Source: Actinomycetota bacterium
GTDB taxonomy: Bacteria > Actinomycetota > Actinomycetes > S36-B12 > CAIYMF01
DNA: 64,000 bases
Assembly (NCBI GenBank): GCA_020161245.1
Contig: JAIUOK010000014.1
Coordinates: forward strand, 21,756-85,755
Reading direction: 5' to 3'
Position numbers and translations under genes: made by a program. The notes beneath the pieces are model-generated. The model ran no database searches. It had not been told where the DNA came from and saw only the letters and a program-made list of their open reading frames with translations. Shown piece after piece: positions 19,978 to 27,424 of this stretch (position 1 is the first letter of the stretch; each line of letters begins with the position of its first letter).

Positions 19978-20736
19978 ATGGGACGACGCACCCTCGACCG
20001 CGGTACGCGCCTGGAGCGCTACGAGGCCTGGTCGTCGGTGCCCGTCTTCGGGTTCGCCCTGCTGTTCCTCGTCGGCCTGATCGAGGTCGTCTCGAGCGAC
20101 GGCAGCACCGAGGGCGGCACGTGGATGATCGCGATCGCCTGGGGCGCCCTCGTCATCGACCTGGCCGTCCGCTGGCTGCTCTCCGACGACCGGCGCGCCT
20201 TCCCGCGCAAGCACTGGTTCGAGATCGTGGCCATCGCCATCCCGTTGTTCCGCATCGGGATGGTGTTCTACGTCTTCGTGCGGCTGGCGCGCCGCCGCGG
20301 CCGGATGGCGCAGCGCATCCAGGTGTACGCCGCCTACCTCACGGTGCTCGTCATCGTGTTCGGCGCCCTGCTCGTGCTCGCGGCGGAGCGGAACTACCCC
20401 GGCTCCAACATCACGACCTACGGCGAGGCCGTGTGGTGGGCGGTCGTCACCGTGGCGACCGTCGGCTACGGCGACTACGTGCCGGTGAGCCCCGAGGGCC
20501 GCAGCATCGCCGTGGTGATGCTCTTCAACGGCGTCGCGCTGATCTCGGTGGTGACGGCGTCGATCGCGGCCCGGTTCGTGGCCGACCCCGATGCTGGCGA
20601 GCGGGCCGTGACCCTGGACGAGCTCGACGAGCGGCTCGAGCGCATCGAGGCCGCGCTCGCGGCGCTGACCGCTGCGGGAGGGACCGACCCCGACGGGCCT
20701 GCGGACCCCTCCAGCGCCGGCGGCACTCCCGCGTAG
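19978..20736 (+). CDS. potassium channel family protein
   Basis: A 252-residue membrane protein. The selectivity filter TVATVGYGDY lies at about residues 158-167, between the two pore helices. Four hydrophobic segments precede it, including an arginine-rich one (FVRLARRRGRMAQR), so the layout resembles a voltage-gated-type six-helix K+ channel. The C-terminus has a short predicted coiled coil (LDELDERLERIEAALAAL), likely for tetramer assembly. GATGAT lies 6 nt before the ATG. Confidence 0.88.
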   Translation: MGRRTLDRGTRLERYEAWSSVPVFGFALLFLVGLIEVVSSDGSTEGGTWMIAIAWGALVIDLAVRWLLSDDRRAFPRKHWFEIVAIAIPLFRIGMVFYVFVRLARRRGRMAQRIQVYAAYLTVLVIVFGALLVLAAERNYPGSNITTYGEAVWWAVVTVATVGYGDYVPVSPEGRSIAVVMLFNGVALISVVTASIAARFVADPDAGERAVTLDELDERLERIEAALAALTAAGGTDPDGPADPSSAGGTPA

Positions 20737-20745
20737 CCTCACCGC

Positions 20746-21111
20746 ATGACCTCGACCCCGTTCACCGCCGAGGCCCGCGTCGTGCGCGCGGCCTCCCTGC
20801 CCGACGCCGACCTCGAGGCCGCGCCGCTGGACCCCTCGCAGGTGGTGGCGGGGGACCCGGAGGTACGCGTGCTCGCCCTCCACGACGCCGACGACCTCGG
20901 TGTCGGCGTCTGGCAGCACTCGGCCGGCAGCAGCACCGACGTCGAGGCCGACGAGGTGTTCGTCGTGCTGTCCGGACGCGCCACGATCGAGGTGGACGGC
21001 GGGCCCGTCCTCGAGGTGGGTCCCGGCGACATCGGGCTGCTGCCCGCCGGCGCGAGCACCCGGTGGACCATCCACGAGGACCTCCGCAAGGTCTACATCG
21101 TCCGCCCCTGA
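20746..21111 (+). CDS. cupin domain protein
   Basis: A 121-residue single-domain cupin. The core EADEVFVVLSGRATIEVDGG and the second motif VGPGDIGLLPAGASTRWTIHEDLRKVYIV match the DUF861/cupin_3 family, related to (S)-ureidoglycine aminohydrolases. The usual first histidine pair is replaced, so metal binding is uncertain. TAGCCT is 6 nt upstream of the ATG. It starts 9 bp after the channel gene. Confidence 0.8.
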   Translation: MTSTPFTAEARVVRAASLPDADLEAAPLDPSQVVAGDPEVRVLALHDADDLGVGVWQHSAGSSTDVEADEVFVVLSGRATIEVDGGPVLEVGPGDIGLLPAGASTRWTIHEDLRKVYIVRP

Positions 21112-21228
21112 CAGCGCCCGGGGCCACCCGCAGCCCTCTGACCTGCGACGTCACCGGGCGGCGTGGCCGTGGCCGGGCATCCGTGCGACCCTCGTGGGCG
21201 TGCCCCTCCTGGAACGTCCCGGGGTGAA

Positions 21229-21257
21229 TGACACGGATGGGATTCCCCCCGTAGAGT
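21229..21257 (+). promoter_or_regulatory. SigA-type promoter for the DUF3263-LytR_C genes
   Basis: TGACAC (21229-21234), a 17-bp spacer and TAGAGT (21252-21257) form a good housekeeping-type promoter about 80 bp before the DUF3263 start. Upstream, 21135-21150 carries a 16-nt word identical to one at 122-137 in front of carD. Confidence 0.65.
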
Positions 21258-21337
21258 GGGCGGGCGCACCTGGGAGGGTGCGCGCGCCCCGGCCCGACGA
21301 CGGCCCGGCGCCGACCGAGGGAGAGGGGTTCGCCGCG

Positions 21338-21628
21338 ATGGACGCCGCGCGTGCGCTGGGGGGCTCGCCGGACCGTGAGGCGCTCTCCAACCGCGACCTC
21401 GAGATCCTCGCCTTCGAGCGCCAGTGGTGGAAGTACGCCGGCGCCAAGGAGCAGGCGATCCGCGAGCTGTTCGACATGAGCGCGACGCGCTACTACCAGG
21501 TGCTCAACGCCCTGCTCGACAACCCTGCGGCCCTCGAGGCCGACCCCATGCTGGTCAAGCGTCTGCGCCGCATGCGCGCATCGCGCCAGCGCGCCCGCTC
21601 CGCCCGCCGCCTCGGCATCGAGCTCTAG
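21338..21628 (+). CDS. DUF3263 domain-containing protein
   Basis: A 96-residue protein whose central segment (LSNRDLEILAFERQWWKYAG, then a helix pair ending ARRLGIEL) is the actinobacterial DUF3263 signature. This is a short, basic, helix-turn-helix-like protein thought to bind DNA. The frame is open far upstream; the ATG after GAGAGGGG is the first start compatible with the promoter at 21229-21257. The neighbour LytR_C gene 33 bp downstream is usually adjacent in related genomes. Confidence 0.85.
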   Translation: MDAARALGGSPDREALSNRDLEILAFERQWWKYAGAKEQAIRELFDMSATRYYQVLNALLDNPAALEADPMLVKRLRRMRASRQRARSARRLGIEL

Positions 21629-21661
21629 GCCCTCGGGCCGGCCGCCCCGAGAGGGGGACCG

Positions 21662-22333
21662 ATGACGACGACGAACGACGAGGACGGCCTCACCCGCGAG
21701 GCGCCGTCGCTCTCGCTGCGCGAGGACCCCGCCTGGAGCGGCGACACCGTCGTGCCCCCGCGCCACCGCCACCGCCGTGACGACCCCCCGCCGACGCCGT
21801 CGCCCGTCGGCCGCGTCGTCCTCCCGCTCGCGCTCACCGTGCTGTCGGTCGTCGCGCTGTTCGCGGCCTGGGTGCACCTGCAGGGCGAGGGCAGCACGCC
21901 GCCTGCGTCGTCGGCGCTGCCGGCCGCGTCGTCGTCGCCCTCGGCCACCAAGCCCGCCGTGCCCGTGCTCAGCGAGTCGCCGTCGCCGCAGGAGTCCGAG
22001 TCGGTGGCGCCCGACACCCCCTCGCCCACGCCCACCCGCACGTCGATCCCGGTCGACCGCACCGTGCCGGTCACCGTGCTCAACGGGACGCGCACCACGG
22101 GCCTCGCCTCCAAGGTCGCGGCCGATCTCCGCTCGAAGGGGTGGACCGTGGTCTCCGTGGGCAACTGGCGCGGCGGCGGCATCGGCCAGACCACGGTCTT
22201 CGTGAACGGCGAGAAGGACGCCGTCGCCACCATCAAGCGCGACCTGCCGGCCATCGACCGCGCCCGCGAGCCCATCGGCGCGATGAACGACGGCCGGATG
22301 ACGGTCGTCATCATGGGCGACTACCCGCAGTAG
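21662..22333 (+). CDS. LytR C-terminal domain (LytR_C) membrane protein
   Basis: A 223-residue protein: a cytosolic N-terminus of ~50 residues, one transmembrane helix (VVLPLALTVLSVVALFAAWV), a Ser/Pro-rich linker and a LytR_C domain from about residue 137 (VPVTVLNGTRTTGLASKVAA ... VVIMGDYPQ). The domain is found alone or in LytR-CpsA-Psr cell-wall ligases; alone it is presumed to act at the envelope. AGAGGGGGACC precedes the ATG. Likely co-transcribed with the DUF3263 gene. Confidence 0.86.
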   Translation: MTTTNDEDGLTREAPSLSLREDPAWSGDTVVPPRHRHRRDDPPPTPSPVGRVVLPLALTVLSVVALFAAWVHLQGEGSTPPASSALPAASSSPSATKPAVPVLSESPSPQESESVAPDTPSPTPTRTSIPVDRTVPVTVLNGTRTTGLASKVAADLRSKGWTVVSVGNWRGGGIGQTTVFVNGEKDAVATIKRDLPAIDRAREPIGAMNDGRMTVVIMGDYPQ

Positions 22334-22354
22334 GCCGGAGCCGGCCGTCCTTCG

Positions 22355-22777
22355 TCACGTCGGGCGGCGTCGGCGCTCGCGCCTCGTCGGGTTCTCGCGG
22401 TAGCCGCCGTCGGCCAGCCCGGCCCGCTGCTCGAAGACGTTGCGGCTCCAGTGGTCGCCCGTGCGCACCCACGACCACAGCACGGCGCCGAGGTACAGCG
22501 GCAGGAACAGCACGACGCACCAGGCCCATTGGGTCGAGTGCCGCGACTCGTGGCGCAGCAGCTCGGGGGTCGGGTCGACGCGCAGGATCACGACGTTGCC
22601 GAGGGTGAACGCCGACGCCTTCGGGAACCGTCCGCCGGCACCGCGGGCGAGCACGACGCCGTCGGGTCCGCGCTCGAGCCGGGCGCCGAGCACCTTGGCG
22701 ATGGCCAGCCCGGCGAGGGTCGAGAGGTTGCCGGCGTTCATCAGCTGGCGCACGCGGTAACGCGCCTGCATGCTCAC
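22355..22777 (-). CDS. hypothetical protein with HESRH motif and membrane segment
   Basis: A ~140-residue protein. LLRHESRHSTQWA resembles the HExxH-type motif of small zinc peptidase-like (DUF4157-related) proteins and is followed by one hydrophobic helix (VVLFLPLYLGAVLWSWV) and NVFEQRAG. Catalysis is unproven. The GTG at 22775-22777 lies 5 nt after GAGAGG; an ATG two codons later is the alternative. It is divergent from the SAM-riboswitch gene. Confidence 0.6.
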   Translation of the reverse strand: MSMQARYRVRQLMNAGNLSTLAGLAIAKVLGARLERGPDGVVLARGAGGRFPKASAFTLGNVVILRVDPTPELLRHESRHSTQWAWCVVLFLPLYLGAVLWSWVRTGDHWSRNVFEQRAGLADGGYRENPTRRERRRRPT

Positions 22778-22920
22778 CGCCGCCTCTCCGGGCGCCGCCG
22801 ATCGTCTCAGGATCCGGACCCACGTCGTCCCGAGGCTCGGGACTCCCGTACAGTCTTGCGCACGGATCGGCGCTCGCCGCTGCTCCCGCCGAGGCCCCGG
22901 CCCGGCACAACAGAACACCG

Positions 22921-23061
22921 CTCATCCAGAGGGGCAGAGGGAAACGGCCCGATGAAGCCCCGGCAACCGACCAGATGACTCACGACGCTCGTCGTCGCGA
23001 GGCCGCCTGGTGAAGGTGCCAACTCCGTCCCGTCGGCCGACCGGCCGCCGGGGAAGATGAG
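22921..23061 (+). ncRNA. SAM riboswitch (SAM-I/SAM-IV clan)
   Basis: The conserved aptamer core is plain: AGAGGGGCAGAGGGAAACG, then GCCCGATGAAGCCCCGGCAA, and later GGTGCCAACTCC. P1 is closed by CTCATC (22921-22926) pairing with GATGAG (23056-23061). The Shine-Dalgarno region GAGGAGAGG begins inside the 3' strand of P1, seven nt before the ATG. SAM binding, by stabilising P1, would be expected to reduce ribosome access. It controls the ThrC-like gene and probably the ThiS/MoaD gene after it. Confidence 0.92.
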
Positions 23062-23073
23062 GAGAGGCCTCGC

Positions 23074-24372
23074 ATGTCCACGTCGTTCGTCCCTGCTGTC
23101 GATCCTGCCGACGCGCCCCCCGCCACGCCCGACTTCGGCCCGGCGTCGCGGCTGACCTGTCGCGAGTGCGGCGCGTCCTACGCCCTCGGTGCGGCGTACG
23201 CCTGCATCGAGTGCTTCGGCCCCCTCGAGGTCGGCTACGACTTCGCCGGTGTCACCCGCGAGAGCATCGAGGCAGGGCCGCAGAGCATCTGGCGCTACGC
23301 CGGCCTGCTGCCCGTCGCCCCGTACGCCGGCGACGAGCCCAACCTCAACCCGGGCATGACCTGTCTCGTACGAGCCGACAACCTCGCCCGGGCGCTCGGG
23401 ATGACCGGCACGCTGTGGGTCAAGGACGACAGCGGCAACCCCACCCACTCGTTCAAGGACCGCGTGGTCGCCGTCGCCCAGAGCGCCGCCCGCCGCCTCG
23501 GGCTCGGCACGATCGCGTGCGCCTCGACCGGCAACCTGGCCGGCGCCGTCGCGGCCGCCGCGGCGCGCGGCGGCCAGCGCTCGGTCGTGGTCATCCCGTC
23601 CGACCTCGAGGACGGCAAGGTCGTCACGGCCGCGACGTACGGCGGCACGCTGCTCGCGGTCAACGGCTCGTACGACGACGTCAACCGTCTGTGCTCCGAG
23701 CTCATCGGCGACCCGCTCACCGCCGACTGGGGCTTCGTCAACGTGAACCTGCGGCCCTACTACGCCGAGGGCTCCAAGACCGTCGGCTACGAGATCGCCG
23801 AGCAGCTCGGCTGGCGCCTGCCGCAGCAGATCATCTCGCCGATCGCATCGGGCTCGCTGCTGACCAAGGTCGACAAGGCATTCCGCGAGTTCGCCTCGCT
23901 GGGCCTCGTCGAGGACACGCCCTACAAGGTCTTCGGCGCCCAGGCCACCGGCTGCTCGCCGGTGTCGGTGGCGTTCCGCGAGGGCCACGACGTCGTGCGT
24001 CCGCAGCGTCCCGACACCATCGCCAAGTCGCTGGCCATCGGCAACCCGGCCGACGGCCCGTACGCGCTCGACGCCGTCCGGCGCTCGGGCGGTGCGATCG
24101 GCGACGTCAGCGACGCCGAGGTGACCGAGGGAATCCGCCTGCTCGCCGAGACCGAGGGCATCTTCGCCGAGACCGCCGGCGGTGTGACCGTCGCCGTGCT
24201 GCGCCAGCTGCTCGCCTCCGGCGCGGCCGACCCGGCCGCCGAGACCGTGCTGCTCAACACCGGCGACGGCCTCAAGACCCTCGACGCCGTCATCGGCCAC
24301 GTCGGCCCCACGGCCGTCATCGACGCCGACGTCGACGAGGTCGGCCGCGTCCTCGCCGCCCGCCAGTCCTGA
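23074..24372 (+). CDS. threonine-synthase-family PLP enzyme; possible homocysteine synthase (MetM type)
   Basis: A 432-residue fold-type II PLP enzyme. The cofactor lysine is K128 in THSFKDRVV, and the phosphate-binding region is ASTGNLAGAVAAAAARGG. An N-terminal CRECG...CIECFG pair suggests a zinc site not found in classical short ThrC. By homology it would convert O-phosphohomoserine to threonine. The SAM riboswitch in front and the sulfur-carrier gene behind instead point to a sulfur role: in Streptomyces a ThrC-like enzyme (MetM) with a carrier protein (MetO) makes homocysteine from O-phosphohomoserine. Sequence alone does not decide between them. Confidence 0.88.
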   Translation: MSTSFVPAVDPADAPPATPDFGPASRLTCRECGASYALGAAYACIECFGPLEVGYDFAGVTRESIEAGPQSIWRYAGLLPVAPYAGDEPNLNPGMTCLVRADNLARALGMTGTLWVKDDSGNPTHSFKDRVVAVAQSAARRLGLGTIACASTGNLAGAVAAAAARGGQRSVVVIPSDLEDGKVVTAATYGGTLLAVNGSYDDVNRLCSELIGDPLTADWGFVNVNLRPYYAEGSKTVGYEIAEQLGWRLPQQIISPIASGSLLTKVDKAFREFASLGLVEDTPYKVFGAQATGCSPVSVAFREGHDVVRPQRPDTIAKSLAIGNPADGPYALDAVRRSGGAIGDVSDAEVTEGIRLLAETEGIFAETAGGVTVAVLRQLLASGAADPAAETVLLNTGDGLKTLDAVIGHVGPTAVIDADVDEVGRVLAARQS

Positions 24373-24396
24373 CCCGCTGCCACCCCTACTACCTGC

Positions 24397-24462
24397 CGCG
24401 AGTAACTGGCGTTGTCATCGGTTCGGAGGCCTCAGAACCGGTGACTCGGGCAGTTACTCGCG
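24397..24462. repeat. 66-bp imperfect palindrome inside the thrC-like/thiS-like operon
   Basis: Outer arms CGCGAGTAACTG (24397-24408) and CAGTTACTCGCG (24451-24462) are perfect complements. Inner arms CGGTTC and GAACCG surround the self-complementary GAGGCCTC. The structure fills the space between the two genes and ends 19 bp before the next ATG. It could attenuate or differentially stabilise the downstream part of the transcript. Confidence 0.8.
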
Positions 24463-24481
24463 CGATCAGAGAGGACGCGTG

Positions 24482-24763
24482 ATGAGCGTCTCCGTGCGGA
24501 TCCCCACGATCCTGCGCACCTACACCGAGGGCGCATCCGAGGTGAGCCTCGAGCCCGCCGAGGACACGCTCGCAGGTGTGCTCGACGCCCTGGAGGCGGC
24601 CGCGCCCGGCATCCGCGCCCGGGTGCTCGACGACGACGGCAAGCTGCGCCGCTTCGTCAACGTCTACGTCGACGACGAGGACGTACGCTTCACCGACGGA
24701 CTTGCGACGCCTGCGCCCTCGGGCACCAAGGTCTCCATCATCCCGGCGGTCGCCGGCGGCTGA
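24482..24763 (+). CDS. MoaD/ThiS family sulfur-carrier protein
   Basis: A 93-residue ubiquitin-like protein. It ends in the diglycine VAGG needed for adenylation and thiocarboxylate formation, and has the family pattern RRFVNVYVDDEDVRF and GTKVSIIPAVAGG. It is closest in kind to CysO-type carriers, which hand sulfide to a PLP enzyme. Its place directly after a riboswitch-controlled ThrC-like gene suggests that enzyme is its partner. GAGAGGAC precedes an overlapping GTG/ATG pair; the ATG has the better spacing. Confidence 0.9.
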   Translation: MSVSVRIPTILRTYTEGASEVSLEPAEDTLAGVLDALEAAAPGIRARVLDDDGKLRRFVNVYVDDEDVRFTDGLATPAPSGTKVSIIPAVAGG

Positions 24764-24774
24764 GGACGGTCCGA

Positions 24775-25014
24775 TCAGCCACGGTCCCGCAGCAGCGCCT
24801 TCACGGTCTCGGCGGTGGGCACGCGTCCGGACAGGACGACCTCGTCGTCGATGACAAGAGCAGGGGTCTTCATCACGCCCCAGGACGCGATCTCGCCGGG
24901 CTCGGTGACGTGGTCGAACGTCGCCTCCAGGCCGAGGGCGTCGACGGCCTCGCGGGTGGCCTTCTCGAGGTTGTTGCAGTTGGCGCAGCCGGATCCGAGG
25001 ATCTTGACGTCCAT
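24775..25014 (-). CDS. thioredoxin-fold redox-active disulfide protein
   Basis: A 79-residue glutaredoxin-like protein of the TM0996/MTH895 family. The active site is CANC (MDVKILGSGCANCNNLEK), and the cis-proline region is MKTPALVIDDEVVLSG. AAGGA six bases upstream sets the start. It lies just downstream of the DUF318/ArsP-type permease gene. This pairing is frequent in bacteria and suggests the protein delivers or reduces the transported metalloid or supports the permease's cysteines. Confidence 0.85.
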   Translation of the reverse strand: MDVKILGSGCANCNNLEKATREAVDALGLEATFDHVTEPGEIASWGVMKTPALVIDDEVVLSGRVPTAETVKALLRDRG

Positions 25015-25025
25015 GGCGGTGTCCT

Positions 25026-26093
25026 TCAGGTGAGCAGTGCGTTGAAGAGGTAGCCGACGATGACGATGCCGGTGGCGACGACGCCGATGTAGGCCGCCAG
25101 CAGCTGGGGCTTGAGGACCCGGCGGAGCAGGATCATCTCGGGCAGCGAGAGGGCGACGACGCTCATCATGAAGGCGAGCAGCGTGCCCATCGGCAGGCCC
25201 TTCTCGTAGAGGGCCTGGACCATCGGCATGATGCCGGCGGCATTGCTGTAGAGCGGGATCCCGATGCTGACGGCGACGAGCACTCCGAGGCTGTTGCCCG
25301 GCCCGGCGTAGGTGGTGAAGAAGTCCGTGGGCACCCAGCCGTGGATGACGGCACCGAGGCCGATCCCGACAAGCAGGTAGGGCCAGATCCTGCGCAGGAT
25401 GCTGGCGACCTCCTCGGCCGACATGTGGACACGGTCGTCGAACGACAGGCCCGCTGCGGGATCGATCGCCTTGCCACGCAGCGTTGTCTCGAAGACGAAC
25501 GGCTCGACCCAGCGCTGCACGCCGAGGCGGCCGAGGATCCAGCCGGCGACGATCGCGATGGCAAGGCCGGTGACCACGTAGACGGCGGTGACCTTCCACC
25601 CGAACAGGGTGAGCAGCATGCCGATGGCGATCTCGTTGACCATGGGCGAGGCGATGAGGAACGAGAGCGTGACGCCGATGGGGACGCCGGCGGCGACGAA
25701 CCCGATGAACGCGGGGACGGCGGAGCAGGAGCAGAACGGGGTGACGACGCCGAGCCCGGCGGCGACGACGTTGCCGACGCCCTCCCGCTTCCCGCCGAGG
25801 ATCGCGCGGGTGCGCTCGACGCTCATGTACGAACGCAGGAACGTGACAGCGAAGATGATCAGGACCAGCAGCAGGGTGATCTTCACGGTGTCGTAGGCGA
25901 AGAAGTGGATCGTCTCCGTAGTGCGCGACGCCGGGTCCATGCCGAGCAGGCCGTAGAGGATCCAGTCCCACAGGTGCTCGTTGAGCTGGTACAGCCCTAA
26001 CCAGACCAGGGCTGCGCCGGACAGGGCCAGCCAGCGGCCGCGGCGCGTCTCCGGCAGGTGCGGGAGGTGCTCGAGGACGGCCATCGCGCTCAC
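25026..26093 (-). CDS. DUF318/ArsP-type permease
   Basis: A 355-residue membrane protein with 8-10 hydrophobic segments. The family signature TPFCSCSAVPAFIGF with its paired cysteines is followed by IASPMVNEIAIGM, and a matching second-half motif is VSIGIPLYSNAAGIMP. The UPF0718/DUF318 family includes ArsP, which exports trivalent methylarsenite and roxarsone-type compounds through cysteine coordination. The GTG start overlaps the upstream arsR stop by 4 nt (GTGA). Context with ArsR and ArsI supports an arsenical substrate. Confidence 0.87.
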   Translation of the reverse strand: MSAMAVLEHLPHLPETRRGRWLALSGAALVWLGLYQLNEHLWDWILYGLLGMDPASRTTETIHFFAYDTVKITLLLVLIIFAVTFLRSYMSVERTRAILGGKREGVGNVVAAGLGVVTPFCSCSAVPAFIGFVAAGVPIGVTLSFLIASPMVNEIAIGMLLTLFGWKVTAVYVVTGLAIAIVAGWILGRLGVQRWVEPFVFETTLRGKAIDPAAGLSFDDRVHMSAEEVASILRRIWPYLLVGIGLGAVIHGWVPTDFFTTYAGPGNSLGVLVAVSIGIPLYSNAAGIMPMVQALYEKGLPMGTLLAFMMSVVALSLPEMILLRRVLKPQLLAAYIGVVATGIVIVGYLFNALLT

Positions 26094-26362
26094 CCGGCCG
26101 CGGTCGGGAGCGCGGCGGCGAGCCGGTCGTGGGCGTCGGGCGCGAGGGTGTAGTCGATCCACTTCCCGCGCCGCGTCGCGGCCACGAGGCCGGCCTCCCT
26201 CAGCGCCTTGAGGTGGTACGAGAGCAGGCTGGCCGACACGTCGACGTCGTCCTGGATCGCGCAGACGCAGCGCGGCTCGTCTGACAGGCCGGCCAGGATG
26301 CGCCAGCGGACCGGCTCGGCGGCGACGGCGAGCAGCGGGGCGGCGTCCACGGGCGCTGTCAC
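26090..26362 (-). CDS. ArsR/SmtB family repressor (copy 1)
   Basis: A ~90-residue winged-helix regulator. The metal-sensing helix CVCAI is followed by SASLLSYHLKALREAGLV (DNA-reading helix) and a wing RRGKWIDYTLA. The cysteine pair in CVC fits As(III)/Sb(III) sensing. Several in-frame GTG codons (26350, 26362, 26371) could be the start and none has a clear ribosome site; 26362 keeps the complete N-terminal helix. It is translationally coupled to the permease. Confidence 0.83.
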   Translation of the reverse strand: MTAPVDAAPLLAVAAEPVRWRILAGLSDEPRCVCAIQDDVDVSASLLSYHLKALREAGLVAATRRGKWIDYTLAPDAHDRLAAALPTAAG

Positions 26363-26439
26363 TACAACCACGGTTGAAGCGTCGACCTGTGGAGCACGCC
26401 GTGGCGCGCCGAGCAGCCCGGTGTGAGGCAGCAGACAGG

Positions 26440-26796
26440 TCAGGCGAAGACGGCGGCGATCTCGGCCAGGCGCTCCGGGACGACGGAGTACCAGACCCAG
26501 GTGCCGCGCTTCTCGCGTGTGAGCAGCCCGGCGTCGGCCAGCACCTTGAGGTGGTGCGACACGGTGGGCTGGGCGAGGCCGAGGGGCTCGGTCAGGTCGC
26601 ACACACACGCCTCACCGGCCTCCGCGGCGCGCAGCTGGGCCAGCAGCTGCAGGCGAGCCGGATCGGCGACAGCCTTGAGCAGCGCGGCCAGCGACTCCGC
26701 AGTGGGGCGATCCATCGGCTCCGCCAGCCCCGTGGGGCAGCACTCGGGACCCGACAGCAGCGGCAGGCTGCGGCGGCGGGTGGCGGTGGCTGCCAT
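26440..26796 (-). CDS. ArsR/SmtB family repressor (copy 2)
   Basis: A 118-residue repressor. The sequence ACVCDLTEPLGLAQPTVSHH holds the CVC metal site and the recognition helix. A further N-terminal pair in GPECCPTG could join the metal site, as in CmtR/actinobacterial ArsR variants. GAAGGAG six bases before the ATG is a strong ribosome site. It is divergent from the ArsI/CadI gene across an operator-rich 115 bp, so it probably represses both directions and dissociates on binding trivalent arsenic, antimony or cadmium. Confidence 0.9.
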   Translation of the reverse strand: MAATATRRRSLPLLSGPECCPTGLAEPMDRPTAESLAALLKAVADPARLQLLAQLRAAEAGEACVCDLTEPLGLAQPTVSHHLKVLADAGLLTREKRGTWVWYSVVPERLAEIAAVFA

Positions 26797-26827
26797 GTGT
26801 GCTCCTTCACCGGATGTTCACCTAGAA

Positions 26828-26847
26828 ACATCGACAACGGTCGATGT
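26828..26847. promoter_or_regulatory. ArsR-type operator in divergent ars promoter
   Basis: A perfect palindrome with 8-bp arms, ACATCGAC/GTCGATGT, around AACG. Related half-sites follow at 26861-26878 (CATCGACAACGACGAATG) and ATCGTCGAT near 26884. All fall in the 115 bp between the divergent arsR copy 2 and arsI-like genes. TAGGCT at about 26854 could be a -10 box covered by the bound repressor. Family knowledge places ArsR sites exactly here; binding itself is inferred. Confidence 0.65.
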
Positions 26848-26911
26848 GTTCCCTAGGCTCCATCGACAACGACGAATGTAGACCATCGTCGATCCAGATA
26901 GGAGCGGTCCC

Positions 26912-27424
26912 GTGGCGCGTGTGCAGCTGGCTCTCAACGTGTCCGACCTCGAGGCATCGGTCGCGTTCTACTCCACGATGTTCGGCGTCGAGCCGCACAA
27001 GCGCCGTCCTGGCTACGCCAACTTCGCGATCGTCGAGCCGCCGCTCAAGCTCGTCCTGATCGAGGTCCCTGCCGAGGCCCGCGGCACCGGGGTGGGTGGA
27101 GCGCTGAACCACCTGGGCGTCGAGGTCGAGTCGGTGGCCGACGTCGAGGCGGGGGCCGCCCGGCTCAAGGATGCCGGGCTGGCGACCTTCGACGAGAAGG
27201 ACACGACCTGCTGCTACGCACTCCAGGACAAGGTCTGGGTCCACGACCCGGCCGGCGCTCCGTGGGAGATCTACACCGTCAAGGACGACGACCCCGCCAA
27301 CCCGCAGCCTGCGACCGCATCACTGCCGCTCCTGGAGGCTCTCGGCGGTGACGGTGCCTGTTGCACACCGGCGTCCCGGTTCGCCCACGAGACCGGGCCG
27401 GCCGCCTCGGCCGCCTGCTGCTGA
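26912..27424 (+). CDS. ArsI/CadI family metalloenzyme (C-As lyase-like)
   Basis: A 170-residue vicinal-oxygen-chelate (glyoxalase-fold) protein. It has FYSTMFGVEPHKRRPGYANF, a histidine in LNHLGVEV, a vicinal cysteine pair C100-C101 in TTCCYALQDK, and the final metal ligand in PWEIYTV. ArsI needs such a pair to bind methylarsenite before cleaving the carbon-arsenic bond; CadI is the cadmium-induced relative. Extra cysteines at the C-terminus (GACCTP, AACC) could aid metal capture. GTG start after GGAGCGG. First gene of the rightward ars transcript. Confidence 0.88.
   Translation: MARVQLALNVSDLEASVAFYSTMFGVEPHKRRPGYANFAIVEPPLKLVLIEVPAEARGTGVGGALNHLGVEVESVADVEAGAARLKDAGLATFDEKDTTCCYALQDKVWVHDPAGAPWEIYTVKDDDPANPQPATASLPLLEALGGDGACCTPASRFAHETGPAASAACC

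Noticed and set aside
19978..21111. Potassium channel and cupin gene as a functional pair
   Set aside because: They are only 9 bp apart, but the cupin has its own -10 box for a leaderless start and there is no known link between the families.
23009..23021. GGTGAAGGTGCC resembling the end of the long palindrome at 7780
   Set aside because: Here it is part of the conserved SAM aptamer core (GGTGCCAACTCC) and has no partner arm, so the resemblance is coincidental.
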